From the NCBI GenBank assembly GCA_024305405.1, contig JAKNDB010000103.1:2666001-2730000 (forward strand): a stretch of 64,000 bases of DNA, given 5' to 3'. The notes below the pieces were generated by a model. It made no database searches, was not told the DNA's origin, and worked only from the letters and a program-made list of their open reading frames with translations. Source of the DNA: Dirofilaria immitis (taxonomy: Eukaryota > Nematoda > Chromadorea > Rhabditida > Onchocercidae). Below, piece by piece: positions 27,451 through 38,930 of the stretch. The first letter of the stretch is position 1, and each line of letters begins with the position of its first letter. Both the position numbers and the translations under genes were made by a program.

Positions 27451-29140
27451 TAGCATGTTATTTTTGCTATAAATTTCAGTAATGGGTCAAAAGGTCATTT
27501 CTGATATCAATGTCAAATTCGAAAACTTTTTAAGCCTTCTATCGAAACTCAAATTATATTTCAATCAGATATTAAAATATTTTAAAACTATTTGAATTAT
27601 AACCAGATTTTAATTTCTTAAATCATTTATAATATAATTTTTCGTATTTCTCTCAAATGAATAATTTATTGAAATAATTGAATTAATTAAATATCAAAAT
27701 TCTTTACTTAATTTCCACTCATCGACTCATCCTAAAACCCATTGCTGATAGATAGGTTTTATTTTCATAAATTTAAGCTTTGCAACTTTTTTTTAAGAAA
27801 AAAAAGCTTTGCTTTCACTATCATTATTCATTGTTTATTTTTTCTGCTGATAAGATAGCGCTTTTCTCTTTTTTGAAAATATTGAACGAAAATTAAGCTT
27901 ATTTGACGTTTGATCACATTATGATAACGTTTTTCTTTTTTTTTCACGTTTACCTCGAATTTATTATTTGATTATGCTTTAATTCAAAAACTTTCACTTT
28001 AACAATACTACTAATAATTGCATATGATGATTGGCCATAAATGCATGAAGCTTACTTACGTGATATTATTTAGTAGTATTTTTTGATAACGTGAATAGTA
28101 TAACGTATAGACGTTTACACGTTTTTAAATTATCCATTTATGAATATCAAGATTTGTATTACGTAAGTTTGGTTATTCAAAATATAGCAATAATTTTTTA
28201 ACATTAAAAATCAATTTATAGTAAATTTTTAAATTTTAAAATTAAATAATCAAAAATATGGGAATATTTATTTCAAAAAAATTAGCACAGTGTTAAATAA
28301 ATTTTTACTAATTAAATTTATTAATTAAGCTGTACTTGGACAATGATTATTATTAATTAGGTAAATATACTGTATAAAAAAAAATATTACGAAGATATTA
28401 TTTAATAAGTGTAATATTTTTGTTTATTCGATCTCGAAGAAATTTCAATAATTTCATAATATGTAATTAATTTAATCGCATAATGTCAAATATAAATAAA
28501 CAACAGGAATGACTAATATATATAATACCATTAATTATTAAAAATAAAATTATATACTCTAAATTGATCATCACGCTAAGAAAATAAAACATTACGATTC
28601 AATCGATTGATTGATTAAATTGATTGATTGATTGATTGATAGATTGATCAATCATAAATTACGCAAAATAAATTTCACTTATAAATCATGAACGGAATAA
28701 TAAAGAAAAAATAAGTTCATTTCCTATAAATTACTATCTGAATATATTAATTTTAATTGGAAATCGATTAACAATTTCTGATAAAAGAATTTCCTAAAAT
28801 TATATTATTACTTATTTGAATAAAATGTTCATTTTTATTCGAGAAAAGATACAAATTTAGGTTAAGAATAAAAATGATTCTTTGTAATTTCATATTTAAT
28901 AAATTATGTAAAAATAATTTTCAAATTTATCTGAAATGTTGGGGTATTGTTTGATAATTTCCATAATACTTGTAATGCAATGTTTGCAATTATTATTTTG
29001 ATTGATAATTCATATCATTACAGATAAATATCAAAGCTGTTTTAATTTGATTATGTTTATTGAGAATTGAAAGATCGATATGATTCAAAAATTGAACAAT
29101 GATCTCAACGTCTATTAAAACAGAAATATTTTAAAGATTT
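27451..29140. other. Intergenic DNA between convergent genes
   Basis: No exon was found. This AT-rich spacer separates the CCP gene from the oppositely oriented CD36-like gene. It holds a GATT-type run at about 28600-28650. Confidence 0.5.
28600..28650. repeat. (GATT)n microsatellite
   Basis: Interrupted TTGATTGATTGATTGATAGA units in intergenic DNA. Confidence 0.75.
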
Positions 29141-29148
29141 TTAAAAGA

Positions 29149-29154
29149 TTTATT
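29149..29154 (-). terminator. Candidate poly(A) signal of the CD36-like gene
   Basis: TTTATT on the plus strand is AATAAA on the coding strand, about 95 bp beyond the stop codon of the CD36-like gene. It is the first canonical hexamer after the stop. Confidence 0.4.
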
Positions 29155-29244
29155 TAAAAACGAAAGCAAATTTGGATAAAATTAAAATTTGGTAAAAGTT
29201 GGCCTAAAAATACGAAAAAAATCGATTAAATTTACTCAAATTAT

Positions 29245-32200
29245 TCATTTTGTTATTATTAAAGTTTGTTTGAATTTTCGAAAATGTTGTATCAAATAAA
29301 AAATATAATTTCCTATTAAAATACAAATTCCTAAAATCCCGAAGATAACTTGTATTTGTTTAACATATTTCGGGATTAGTATTATACCATTAAAAAGTGT
29401 CTTCAATAGGTCATCATAAAGTTCACCATGTATTCGAACTAATATCAACGGTACCATTAAATTCGGCAATTTAGTTGCAATCCTAAAAGCAAATATTATT
29501 ACAAATACTTATTTCAATTGAAACAATTTGAAATTAATTTAATTCGATTCTATGTAGGATTAAATATATAATATTTAAGTTATAACAAATAAAAGAATTA
29601 TTTTTTTTTTGGATACTTTTTTGAAATTGAAAAAACGACAACTAACATTGATTGATTTGTTTGAAACATAGGAATGATATCATCAATTGAATATCAAATT
29701 GCATCAATGATCCCGTAAGCTATAGAAGGAATGTTAAAAAATAAAATTTTGTTAAATTTGTATTTTTATAATTAAATTTCATTCCTTGGAAAAATAACGA
29801 TAATTTCTTTATCAATTACGATTTGCGAAAAAAAAGGAGTTGAGGAAATCTCTTATGTACCGGTTCTCGAACAAATGTGAATGTTGATGGTTTAACACTC
29901 AATCGCGGTAAGCCTATCATCGAATCAATAACTTCTTCCGGTGAATATGAAAAGTAAGGTGGTGATATGATAGCTGATAATGGCAATGTCTCATTTTTGC
30001 CTAAAGCAACAATTGTATATATATTTAAGTTTGAAATTTGGATATTTATATCAAAGGTAATTTAAACTTATCAAATTCTAAAGCAAAATTTTGACTTTAC
30101 AATCAGAAAGAAAATATGATTTTGATAACAATTTTAGCTATACTTTTATTCTATTATTTCAAAGTTTTAAAAAGTACTGTAAGTGAAAAACAGATAAACA
30201 CGTAAATGACGTAGAAAATGAGGTGATAAAGAATTCGAAAACTGGAGACAAAACTGATGACATTAAATGGTAATAACAAAAAATTAAAGTATAAAGTTAA
30301 AATTGTTGAAAAGTTTGATAGAAGAAATGACTTTTTATTTCAAAGATTAAAATAGGATACCTGGAAAACATACAAGTGGAAACATTCCAGGTGGTAATAA
30401 GTATGTTCCATCTACATATCTTCCTTGACAACAATTATGACATAAGTTTTCCTTCAACAAACAATTAATGCTTGCATTTGAACATGAAGTATTTCTCATC
30501 ATTCTGAAATTTATTCAAATTTGATATGGCAGATAATAGCAAAGTATTAATCTAAATAATTAAATTAATTTGAAATGGATTATTAGAAATAGAATAAAGA
30601 ATAAATTAAAAATCAATGATTTTTAATTTTTGTTTTAAATTATTGAATACTAAGATTTCATAGAAATATAAACTTTTGCAACTTTTGCAATTCGATCGTT
30701 TTTTTTCAAAATTTTCATTTTAAACCTTTCACTTTGAACATGCTCAAATCTATAGAATTAGAAATTCGAATTACTTCCTAACTTTGAGCATGGATTCCAT
30801 TCAGGAAATATTTGACTTTCTCGAGGTTACGATACCGGAAACCGATATACTTATTGCTGACTGTATCAAATTCTTCTTCTCGAACTACAAATTCTACGCT
30901 TTTAATTCCTTTATAAGTTGATTGTTTAGAAAATACTGCGGTAAATGATCTAAAAATATTACAACAATTTTATGATATTCAAAAATAAAACTGTAAATTT
31001 TAGATTGTAAAATATTCAAAAATGAAGTTGTAAATTTTAGATTATAAAATATTCAAAAATGAAGTTGTAAATTTTAGATTATAAAATATTCAAAAATGAA
31101 GTTGTAAATTTTAGATTATAAAATATTCAAAAATGAAGTTGTAAATTTTAGATTGTAAAATATTCAAAAATGAAGTTGTAAATTTTAGATCGTAAAATAT
31201 TCAAAAATGAAGTTGTAAATTTTAGATTGTAAATTTTCATGCAAATCTGTTTAATATAAAGTTTATTTTTTTTTTTGAAATTAAGATAAGTATTGGTTAT
31301 TATAGATTTGATCATACCGACATAAAAATGAATTAAAGAATGGAAGAATAGTGGCAGGTGTTAAATGTGGCGATGCGAAACTTCCGGTATCTGAAATTTG
31401 AAAATATTTTACAATGTATGATATTAGCCTTAGTTTATCAGTGTATGTAAACTACCTGAAAAACTTTATTGGTATGGCAAACAAAGAAAAAGTTTTTGTT
31501 ATTTGCTCTTAGAAACTTAAAAAGGAAAGATAAATTATTAGTTTAACCTTAGTTACTACATCTTGTAAATTTTAAAAATTTAATGATTTTAAATCAAGAA
31601 TAAAATTTCGAAAATGAAAAATTCATAGATAAGAACCGGTTCCATTGATCATTCGTGCTTCCATCGTTTGCCACCATGATATCGGCAAATGATCAGATCC
31701 AGCCCAATTTCGAATTGCTCCAATTAAATTAATATCTTTTTGCCCGTTTCAATTACATAATCTTCATCGTTAGAATTATTGAACTGAAATATATCAGAAT
31801 TGATATTAAAGTTGAATTTTTAGCAAAAAATTTGCCATAAAGTTCGAAACAATAAGAATGGCCAAGAGAAGGAGAATTCCATATCGTTTAGTAAAGAAAT
31901 ATGCAAATATTTCATAATTGGAATATTTCTATAAAAGTGAAATAAATGAATTATAAAATAAACGTTTTGATGGAAGTTTATTTTTAACTTAAAATTCTCG
32001 ATTATTTATGCAAATTTTTTTAAAAATACGAATTACACTTTGTAATAAATAGTTAAATATGATACCTGTGGAAATTTGAATGGAATAATTGATTTACCAT
32101 TGTTAAATGTATCACAAAGATATTTATAAAGAGGTGAATTGATAAATGAAAGTAATGGATCATCGTATCCGTGAAGTATAATATCTAATGGTCGTATTCT

Positions 32201-34987
32201 TCTGAATTAATTGTTAAAAATAAAAATTATTTGTTTAATGATTGATTTAAATAAATCTATTATAATTAATCAAAAATGAGAAAAATTGAAATAATATAAA
32301 CTTTTGCGGTTCTTTTTGTTTGAAAATCAAAATTTACACAAATTTGATATTACTTTTACGACAAATCTATGATCACCGAAATGGATATTCGCCAGTAAGA
32401 CGTAATCCGATATCAATTATTAGGCGACAAGCTGAACCACATTCCTTCTCTTGAATCATATAAGTTATCGCGCCCTAAAAAATTTATTCCCATCTTTTAT
32501 TATTCCAGAAAAGAAGAAAGAACCAAAAACAAACAGAAATTATTTATTATCAAAACTTACTTAAGAATGAAAAACATAAAGAAAAATAAATTAAATTAAC
32601 AAAAACATTTGAATGAATATATGAAATAATTAATTAACTCTGACCTTGAAATCTTATGCATTTCTAAAACTTTAACAATTCCATTAGTAACAATTTTTTG
32701 ATGTTGTAAAAATAATTCCATAACTTATCACTATTTCAAGTACTGTATAATTTTTAAGAATTATAAGCCATCTCTTCAAATTTTGAAAATCAATAAAAAA
32801 TGAAATTGAAAAATTAAAAATATAAATAATAGAATTGATAAATGAAAATAAAATAAAATATACCAGTGTTATAATATTTGGAATTATCAATTCTGAATTG
32901 TCATAATAGGGATATGATATATTTGGTTCATAGAAATATTGCTTACTACTTTTATAATAAACTGTATTATCATCATCGCTAAATTTTAGATCTTTCTTTC
33001 TTTCTATCATCCTGAAAGATTGAAAATTCATGATGTAAAGAATAAATTCAAATTTAATTAATGAAAAACTTCCGGCTACAAATAAAATGTTACTACAAAT
33101 AAAATGTTTGCGGTTAATGTTATTATTAAAGATTGTACAAACAAAGTCAGCCATATTTAACATTCATTATTGATGGAAATTATTTCACATTTTATTCTAA
33201 TCAATTAACTGGTAAATAATTCGAAAATTAAAATAGCAATTTACCGGAATGAAAAAGGTCCTTTTCACTAATATTTGGTTTTGCCGTATAATATTGTACC
33301 TGTAATTTGATAAAAAATAAATTAATTTTACAGAATTCAAAATTCAAAATATAATTTTATTTTATATAACAAAGATTAATTTATTGCAAAGATAATTTTT
33401 TCAGGCATAAATTAGAAAATTTTTAAATATCCGATGAATGAAAGTATGTGATGAAAAGTTTGTTATTTCATTATATCAAAATAGCTTTTCATTTTGAAAA
33501 GCAAAAATTTTTTTGCTATTTATTTATATATTTACAGTAAAATATAAACACACCCACGCATATCGAAATTTATAATAATCCACCCACCTTCACACTCATC
33601 CATTCACATCCACCCACATACATGTCAATCTGAGAGATACAAATTTTATACACTTATTTTGCCAAATACATCCACGCGTCCCCACACCCACACAATCCGA
33701 CCACCAGCACTCCCACGCGTTCACACCCACTCACGTACATGTACCACGTAAATATAAGTGAGAACAATAATATCAACCATTTCTTCGAGGCTAATTAATT
33801 AATTGAAATGATTAAATATTGTTTAAAAAATAATTATCAGGAACAACTTCATCAACTAATCTAGCTTATTGGAAAAAAATTTGAAACCTGTTTGCTATTA
33901 GTAATATTAAAGAAACTGAAAGACATTGTGATGTTTAAAGGTGGTTTAGATAATAACATGCTGGAATGTGATAATCGACCATCATCAGAGATTGATAGTA
34001 CCATATTCTAAATTTAACCTTTCATTAAAATATTGTTGAATCAAATTACGGGTAGAAATTATTAGGATTAAATTATGGATAAAATTTATTGGAATTAAAT
34101 CACGAGTAAAATTTATCAAGATTAAATTATAGATAAAAATATCACATTTCGAATTTACATGATTCATGCCAAATTCTGAAATGATTTTTATAATGATCCT
34201 TAATTTTTATTTTTATTTTCTTTTGTTTCAATACATTATCATTCAATTGTTTAAGTGTTTGATAAATCAATGCTACAAAGTTCAATTCTATTTTAAATTC
34301 CAGTAAAGAATTTTTCCTCCTATTAATCATAAATAATATTGCTAATTTAAATAGATTGCATTTTTGAAAATTGGTTTTTATATTTTATAGTTTAATATTC
34401 GTTGATTTCAATTATTTCGTCTGATGTTGTTACTTAAAATCTAATTATTATTTTATCATTTGATTTGATATTTTTTCTCTGGTATGAATTCTCAAATTTA
34501 TCGAATTATTTATATCAAATATGTTATGTCTAATTATATTTTCAAATTTAGCGAAAAATGGAAAAATAGTCATAAATGAAAAAATCTAAGAATTATCAAA
34601 TAATAATATTATTTGTGTTGAATTATATCAATTGAAGCAATCTTTGAAATCTTATCAATCATTTATTTATCTTATTTACCATGAGTTTACGGTGGGTTGG
34701 TATTTTTTTATTGAAATATTTTTACTATCATTTTCAAAATATTCATTGTTTTGATTTATTCAATTAAACAATATAATTGAAATAATACAATGTGTTTATT
34801 ATTTTACCATTGAATGATATTAAAATAGGTAAAAAAAAAAAAAAAACAAAACTTACTGAAATTAGCATAGCATTAAATAACAGAGGAAATATCGTCCATA
34901 GAAAAAATGAAATAATTGTAAAAACAATTCCAATAATTAAAAAAATCGAAATGATATGCAGTAGCGTTTGCAATAGTTTATTATCAT
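29245..34987 (-). CDS. CD36 / scavenger receptor class B family protein
   Basis: Fourteen exons, in coding order: 34987-34857, 34007-33888, 33299-33245, 33011-32864, 32723-32645, 32474-32377, 32201-32066, 31783-31637, 31390-31318, 30949-30783, 30503-30361, 30000-29861, 29719-29668, 29482-29245. Allowing for single missing bases, all phases join to about 577 residues, the family size. The N-terminal membrane segment is IIGIVFTIISFFLWTIF. The ectodomain shows SFFNITNSK, NNTV-like DDDNTVYYK, HGYDDPLLSF, INGTDTGSF (across a junction), a Cys-rich stretch CHNCCQGRY, LPPGMFPLVCFPG and EPLTGSLMQFDIQ. A C-terminal membrane segment (VIFGILGICILIGNYIFYLI) is followed by a short basic tail. Family members bind lipids, lipoproteins or modified proteins at cell-surface or lysosomal membranes; the nematode family is called SCAV. 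About seven one-base deletions break the frame, mostly in homopolymers, with splice sites intact. Assembly error is favoured over pseudogene. Confidence 0.9.
30966..31236. repeat. 37-bp tandem repeat, about 7 copies, in an intron
   Basis: The unit ATTATAAAATATTCAAAAAT followed by GAAGTTGTAAATTTTAG recurs every 37 bp with few differences. It lies in the intron between the ninth and tenth exons of the CD36-like gene. The copies are highly similar, so copy number is likely to vary. Confidence 0.9.
31743..31745 (-). other. Frame break in CD36-like exon 8 (G run)
   Basis: On the coding strand YVIETG is followed by a one-base shift before DINLIGAIRNWAG, a well-kept CD36-family stretch. The break falls in a run of three G (CCC on the plus strand). 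One missing G explains both the stop and the splice-phase mismatch. Confidence 0.8.
33262..33265 (-). other. Frame break in CD36-like exon 3 (A run)
   Basis: Coding strand reads KPNISEK and then loses frame before the family motif GPFSF. The break lies in a run of four A (TTTT on the plus strand). One more A gives GPFSFR across the next junction and corrects the phase. Confidence 0.8.
33535..33735. repeat. C-rich CACCCA/CCACGC degenerate repeat
   Basis: Motifs CACCCACGC, CCACCCACC, TCCACCCAC and CACACCCAC recur irregularly over 200 bp. The patch is far more C-rich than the surrounding DNA and is strongly strand-asymmetric. It sits in the intron between the second and third exons of the CD36-like gene, so the transcript carries the G-rich strand. 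Confidence 0.75.
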
Positions 34988-35265
34988 TTTATGCTTTAAA
35001 AAAATTCGCTTAGAATTTTCATCTTACTTTAAACAAAAGATAAGGCATTGCTTTATTTGTTTATACATATAATCAACGTTATCATTTTATATTAATGAAG
35101 CATCATGTAAGATAGTACAGCATTTGCAATTAATTTATTATCATTTTCTGCTTTAATAAAAAATTCGCTTAGAATCTTCATCTTATTTTTTTAAAAAAAA
35201 AAATAAAGTATTCTTTGTTTGTTTATACATATAATCAACGTTATCATTTTATATTAATGAAGTAC
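34968..35265. repeat. Tandem duplication over the CD36-like start region
   Basis: The block from TTTGCAAT, TTTATTATCATTTT, CTTTAA and ATTCGCTTAGAAT through TTTGTTTATACATATAATCA to ATTAATGAAG occurs at about 34968-35098 and again at about 35128-35265. The first copy contains the proposed start codon (CAT at 34985-34987) and upstream sequence of the CD36-like gene; the second lies directly upstream and may duplicate promoter DNA. Confidence 0.75.
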
Positions 35266-35789
35266 CTAATAAGGTGCAGATGTGAAACAGAAGCTTAACA
35301 TTCTCGACCCTTTTCAAAATTCAATTACTATTTTCATTGCAATTATCGACGATTTCTTTCTGATCCTGACAAACTTAGACATGGGTGACTCTTTTCTCCT
35401 CTATTCTAACAGATTTCCTCAATTTCTTATTTCTCTCATTTGGGATGAACCTCAAAGTTGGATAATTAAATTTTTACTACGATAATTTATTACGATGATA
35501 ATACATCAACGAAGTGATTAAAACCAATCATACAATTTCAAAGATATCATTAGGATAAATTTGATGATGATAACATAAATCAAGAAAAAAATAAGAGGTT
35601 AAAAACAAAAAAAGAGACTTATGCATACAACCAGCCTTTTCAATAGACATCCAAAATAATAATTTGATGATCAAGACCTGCTTCTTTCGTGAGTGGAGGA
35701 GAATCATGGTACAGTTGTGATTGTAAGGAATAGAGCCTTTGTTAGCGTGTGGAGAATACAGCGAATAGACAAAGGCGACAATTTTAGCT

Positions 35790-35840
35790 TACACGGTAGT
35801 ACTACAGTATACAGTACGGTAGTACTACAGTATGCAGTAA
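35790..35840. repeat. Short palindromic direct repeat
   Basis: ACGGTAGTACTACAGTAT occurs twice, separated by ACAGT. Each unit contains the palindrome GTAGTACTAC. Confidence 0.75.
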
Positions 35841-36224
35841 AATACGCACGTACAGTCTATACCCATTCATGTGAAATTTAACAGAATGGGAAGCACTGAA
35901 TTTCTCTGATTTTCTAGTTCTTCTTTGCAATTTCAGCGACAATAATAGTTGAAAAATTAAAAATATGGTCAATTAATTGCATTAGAAAATTATATTTTTA
36001 CGAAAGTAAACAGTATAATAGGTTGAAATGCTGAATTTTGAAAGCTTTAAAAATATTATTTTTCAATTTTATATTTCATACTTATTAAGAAGTTGACTAT
36101 GAATAAAATTGATAAGCGAGATATATTGGTGCTGCCAATTTCATGCTTGGAAGATCATTTTACAACCTTTTAAAAAGTTTATTCGCAATTCATGAATGCA
36201 TACATTTTTTTACATCGATCATTT

Positions 36225-36760
36225 AATTGTTTATATACTTTTTTAACCGATCGCCTGATTACTTAAACACACAATTATTTAGTTGATTAAATATGTAATT
36301 ATGTGGTTGATCACTTGATTACTCGATCATCCGATCATTTGATTATTTAAATACTTACTTGTATGCTTGATTGAGTATTTGATTGCTTTCACACTTGATT
36401 ATTTTGATGTTTGATTACTTAAGTACTCAAACAATAATTACTTGACTGCTTGAATATATAATTACTTGTATAATCGCATGATTTTTTACTCGGAATCAAT
36501 TATATATGATCACTTGATTATTTGAGTACCTATCTGTTTCATTGCTGAACATTTGCAGTTATTTGAATATTTAATTACAGTATTCGACTACTCGAATTTT
36601 TGAATATTTTGTGTATTTGATTACACGATTAATTGAATAATCAACTACATAATTTAATTTATTGAGTGCAAGATTATTTGAGCGATTGAATAAATGATTA
36701 TATTGCTTGAATCTTTGATTGTTCGATTATTTAAGTATTTATGCGCCTGGTATTTAAGAA
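36225..36760. repeat. Long degenerate repeat of TGATTACTTGA-like words
   Basis: Over more than 500 bp, short words such as TTGATTACTTGA, CGATCATTTGATTATTT and TTGAATATTTGATTA recur every 8-20 bp without a strict period. This is compatible with an old simple-sequence array that has diverged. No frame is kept. Confidence 0.6.
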
Positions 36761-37086
36761 TATTTGAATGGATAATAAAAATAAATAATAAAAAATATTT
36801 AGATAATCCCTAATGGGTAGGAATCTATTAGAGCAACAAAAAATTGATCAGAAACTGATTTTGCTTGATACTACTAAATTATAATTTACATATGTGGGAA
36901 GTGTGGAAATGGCATAAAATTGATTCAAAATTGTCATTTCTGAATTCATTGTTCATTATACCTTTTTTTCTTTTGATATATCTGATATATACTATTGATA
37001 TCTCGCAAAAATACTCCATTATTAGTATTGTTAAATATTGTCAGGGAAAAATAATCGTACATATTACGTATAATAGAATAATTTGC

Positions 37087-37088
37087 TA

Positions 37089-37119
<31 letters not shown>

Positions 37120-37140
37120 TATTATTATTATTATTATTAG
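37087..37140. repeat. (TTA)n microsatellite
   Basis: About 17 TTA units with one interruption (TTACTA). Confidence 0.95.
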
Positions 37141-38930
37141 ATATTATATACATGAAGATGTATTTGCTGATATCAAAGAACAAACAGAATTGTACAATAA
37201 ATCTAAAGAACTGATAATACATGTGGAAGGAATTTTCTTTTTCAAATTTTAATTAGATTAGGTCAACTTTGATACGATTAATTTTACAGTCCTATGATCG
37301 ATTAATTTTAATCATTTGATATACATTTGATTTATTTCATTCAAGTTTCTTTTTCTTTTCTTTTTGTTTTGTTTTTTTTGTTTTTTTCGCAATAAAATAA
37401 ACGCCAAAATATCGTAAGAAAGATGAATGTGGAAAATAAGCAATAATTTTTAATTGAATGAATGATTGTACCAAAAAGAAAAAAAAGGGAAAAATTACGA
37501 CAAAACAAATTTTCAGTTGCAAAAGTTTTTTATAAATAATATCGACGAAAATTTCTTTAATTTTCTCTTCATTCTCAGATAATACCAAAAATCATTACAA
37601 CTATCTTTCTATTTATCATTGTGTTCCAATTTTATCATAAATTTAATCTTTACCGATTATTTTTAAAATTTTCCCAAAACTGATCAAAAAATTTCTGTAA
37701 TTTTTGCTTAATTGTAATGATTTTTATTTGATTAAATTATATTTGAAAATGAATGTTTTTCTTGCTATCCGTGTAATTATAAGATAAATTCAATTATTGT
37801 TAAAATTTCACATACCTTTACTTAATATTTCAATTAAAATTTTGGGATAAGCATTAAAGTTGACAAGTATGTTTTAGTAAATTAATAATTATTAAAAATG
37901 CAAAGTCATTACGAATTCAATGTATTTCTTTAACTGATATATTTAAATATTATATTTAAATTTCTATTTTTTTATATTTGAAACATATTTTCAACAAATT
38001 TCAATAAATTTCTATCAAATGATCATAAATTAAATCAATTTCAGAGAACTTAATCAATTATTAGTTTTATGATAATCTCTTAGATGAACTGGTAATCATG
38101 AAATAATTGCCGAATAATCTTATTTGCAAAAATTTATGAATTGCAACTTTCTTATAACTTGAATATGGCAAAAATGAATTTTGAAAATTTGAAAAATATT
38201 CAAATTTTGCTAGGAAAATTGACAATATCCTAATTTATGATTGATATTTAAAAGAAAAATGAATTCTGCAGGTTTCGTTAATTAATTTATTTCTCAACTT
38301 TCTTCATTTCGTTTTCTTTTTAGATAAACCAATGGATGCATGTTGCACGAATGATCGTCAATGATAAACGATTCAATTTGATTGTAACTGTTGTATATAG
38401 TAAATTAATTAATAAATTAATTGTACAGAAGTAACGAAAAAAATCTCAAAGTAATATCTAAAATAATGATTAAGTCGAATTATTGATTATTCCTGATAAT
38501 ATTTCCCAATTTGAATTACAATTCCTATCGATTATGTTTATGATCTGTTTTCTGATCTTTCGAACTATTATTATAAAAGATCAAGAGTATAACCTAATAA
38601 ATTCAAATCTCCAATTCAAACTAGAATATTCGAAGTATTAGGCGGTAAACTTTTTCGTATATAGCATGCTCAATTAAATTCATTAAGTATAGATCATAAT
38701 AATTACGCGCTTTCATTTACGCAAAATCTTTTCAATAGCATTATTTTGTTATTAGCTCAAATGGAAATTCCTCATTCATCCTTCTACTATTTTCTATTTC
38801 GATTCAATCTTTCGTATTATCAATTTCCAATTTCTGTTAATCCTAAATTATTAAAATTGTTTTTATACTATTAAAAATTTTTAAGGCTTATAAACGAGAC
38901 GAATTTTTGAATAGTTTCAAAAAAGAAAGG

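Larger units (their letters stand above)
35266..38930. other. Gene-poor stretch with repeats
   Basis: No exon with recognisable similarity was found. Open frames at 35282-35485 and 35693-35881 look accidental. The stretch includes a GTAGTACTACAGTA(T/C) direct repeat (35796-35840), a long degenerate repeat (36225-36760) and a TTA microsatellite (37087-37140). Confidence 0.5.

Noticed and set aside
32684..33163. 159-codon minus-strand frame taken as one gene
   Set aside because: Only the part 32864-33011 is real, as exon 4 of the CD36-like gene; the rest is intron read-through.
35693..35881. 62-codon plus-strand frame
   Set aside because: Overlaps the palindromic GTAGTACTAC repeat and shows no family features or neighbouring exons.
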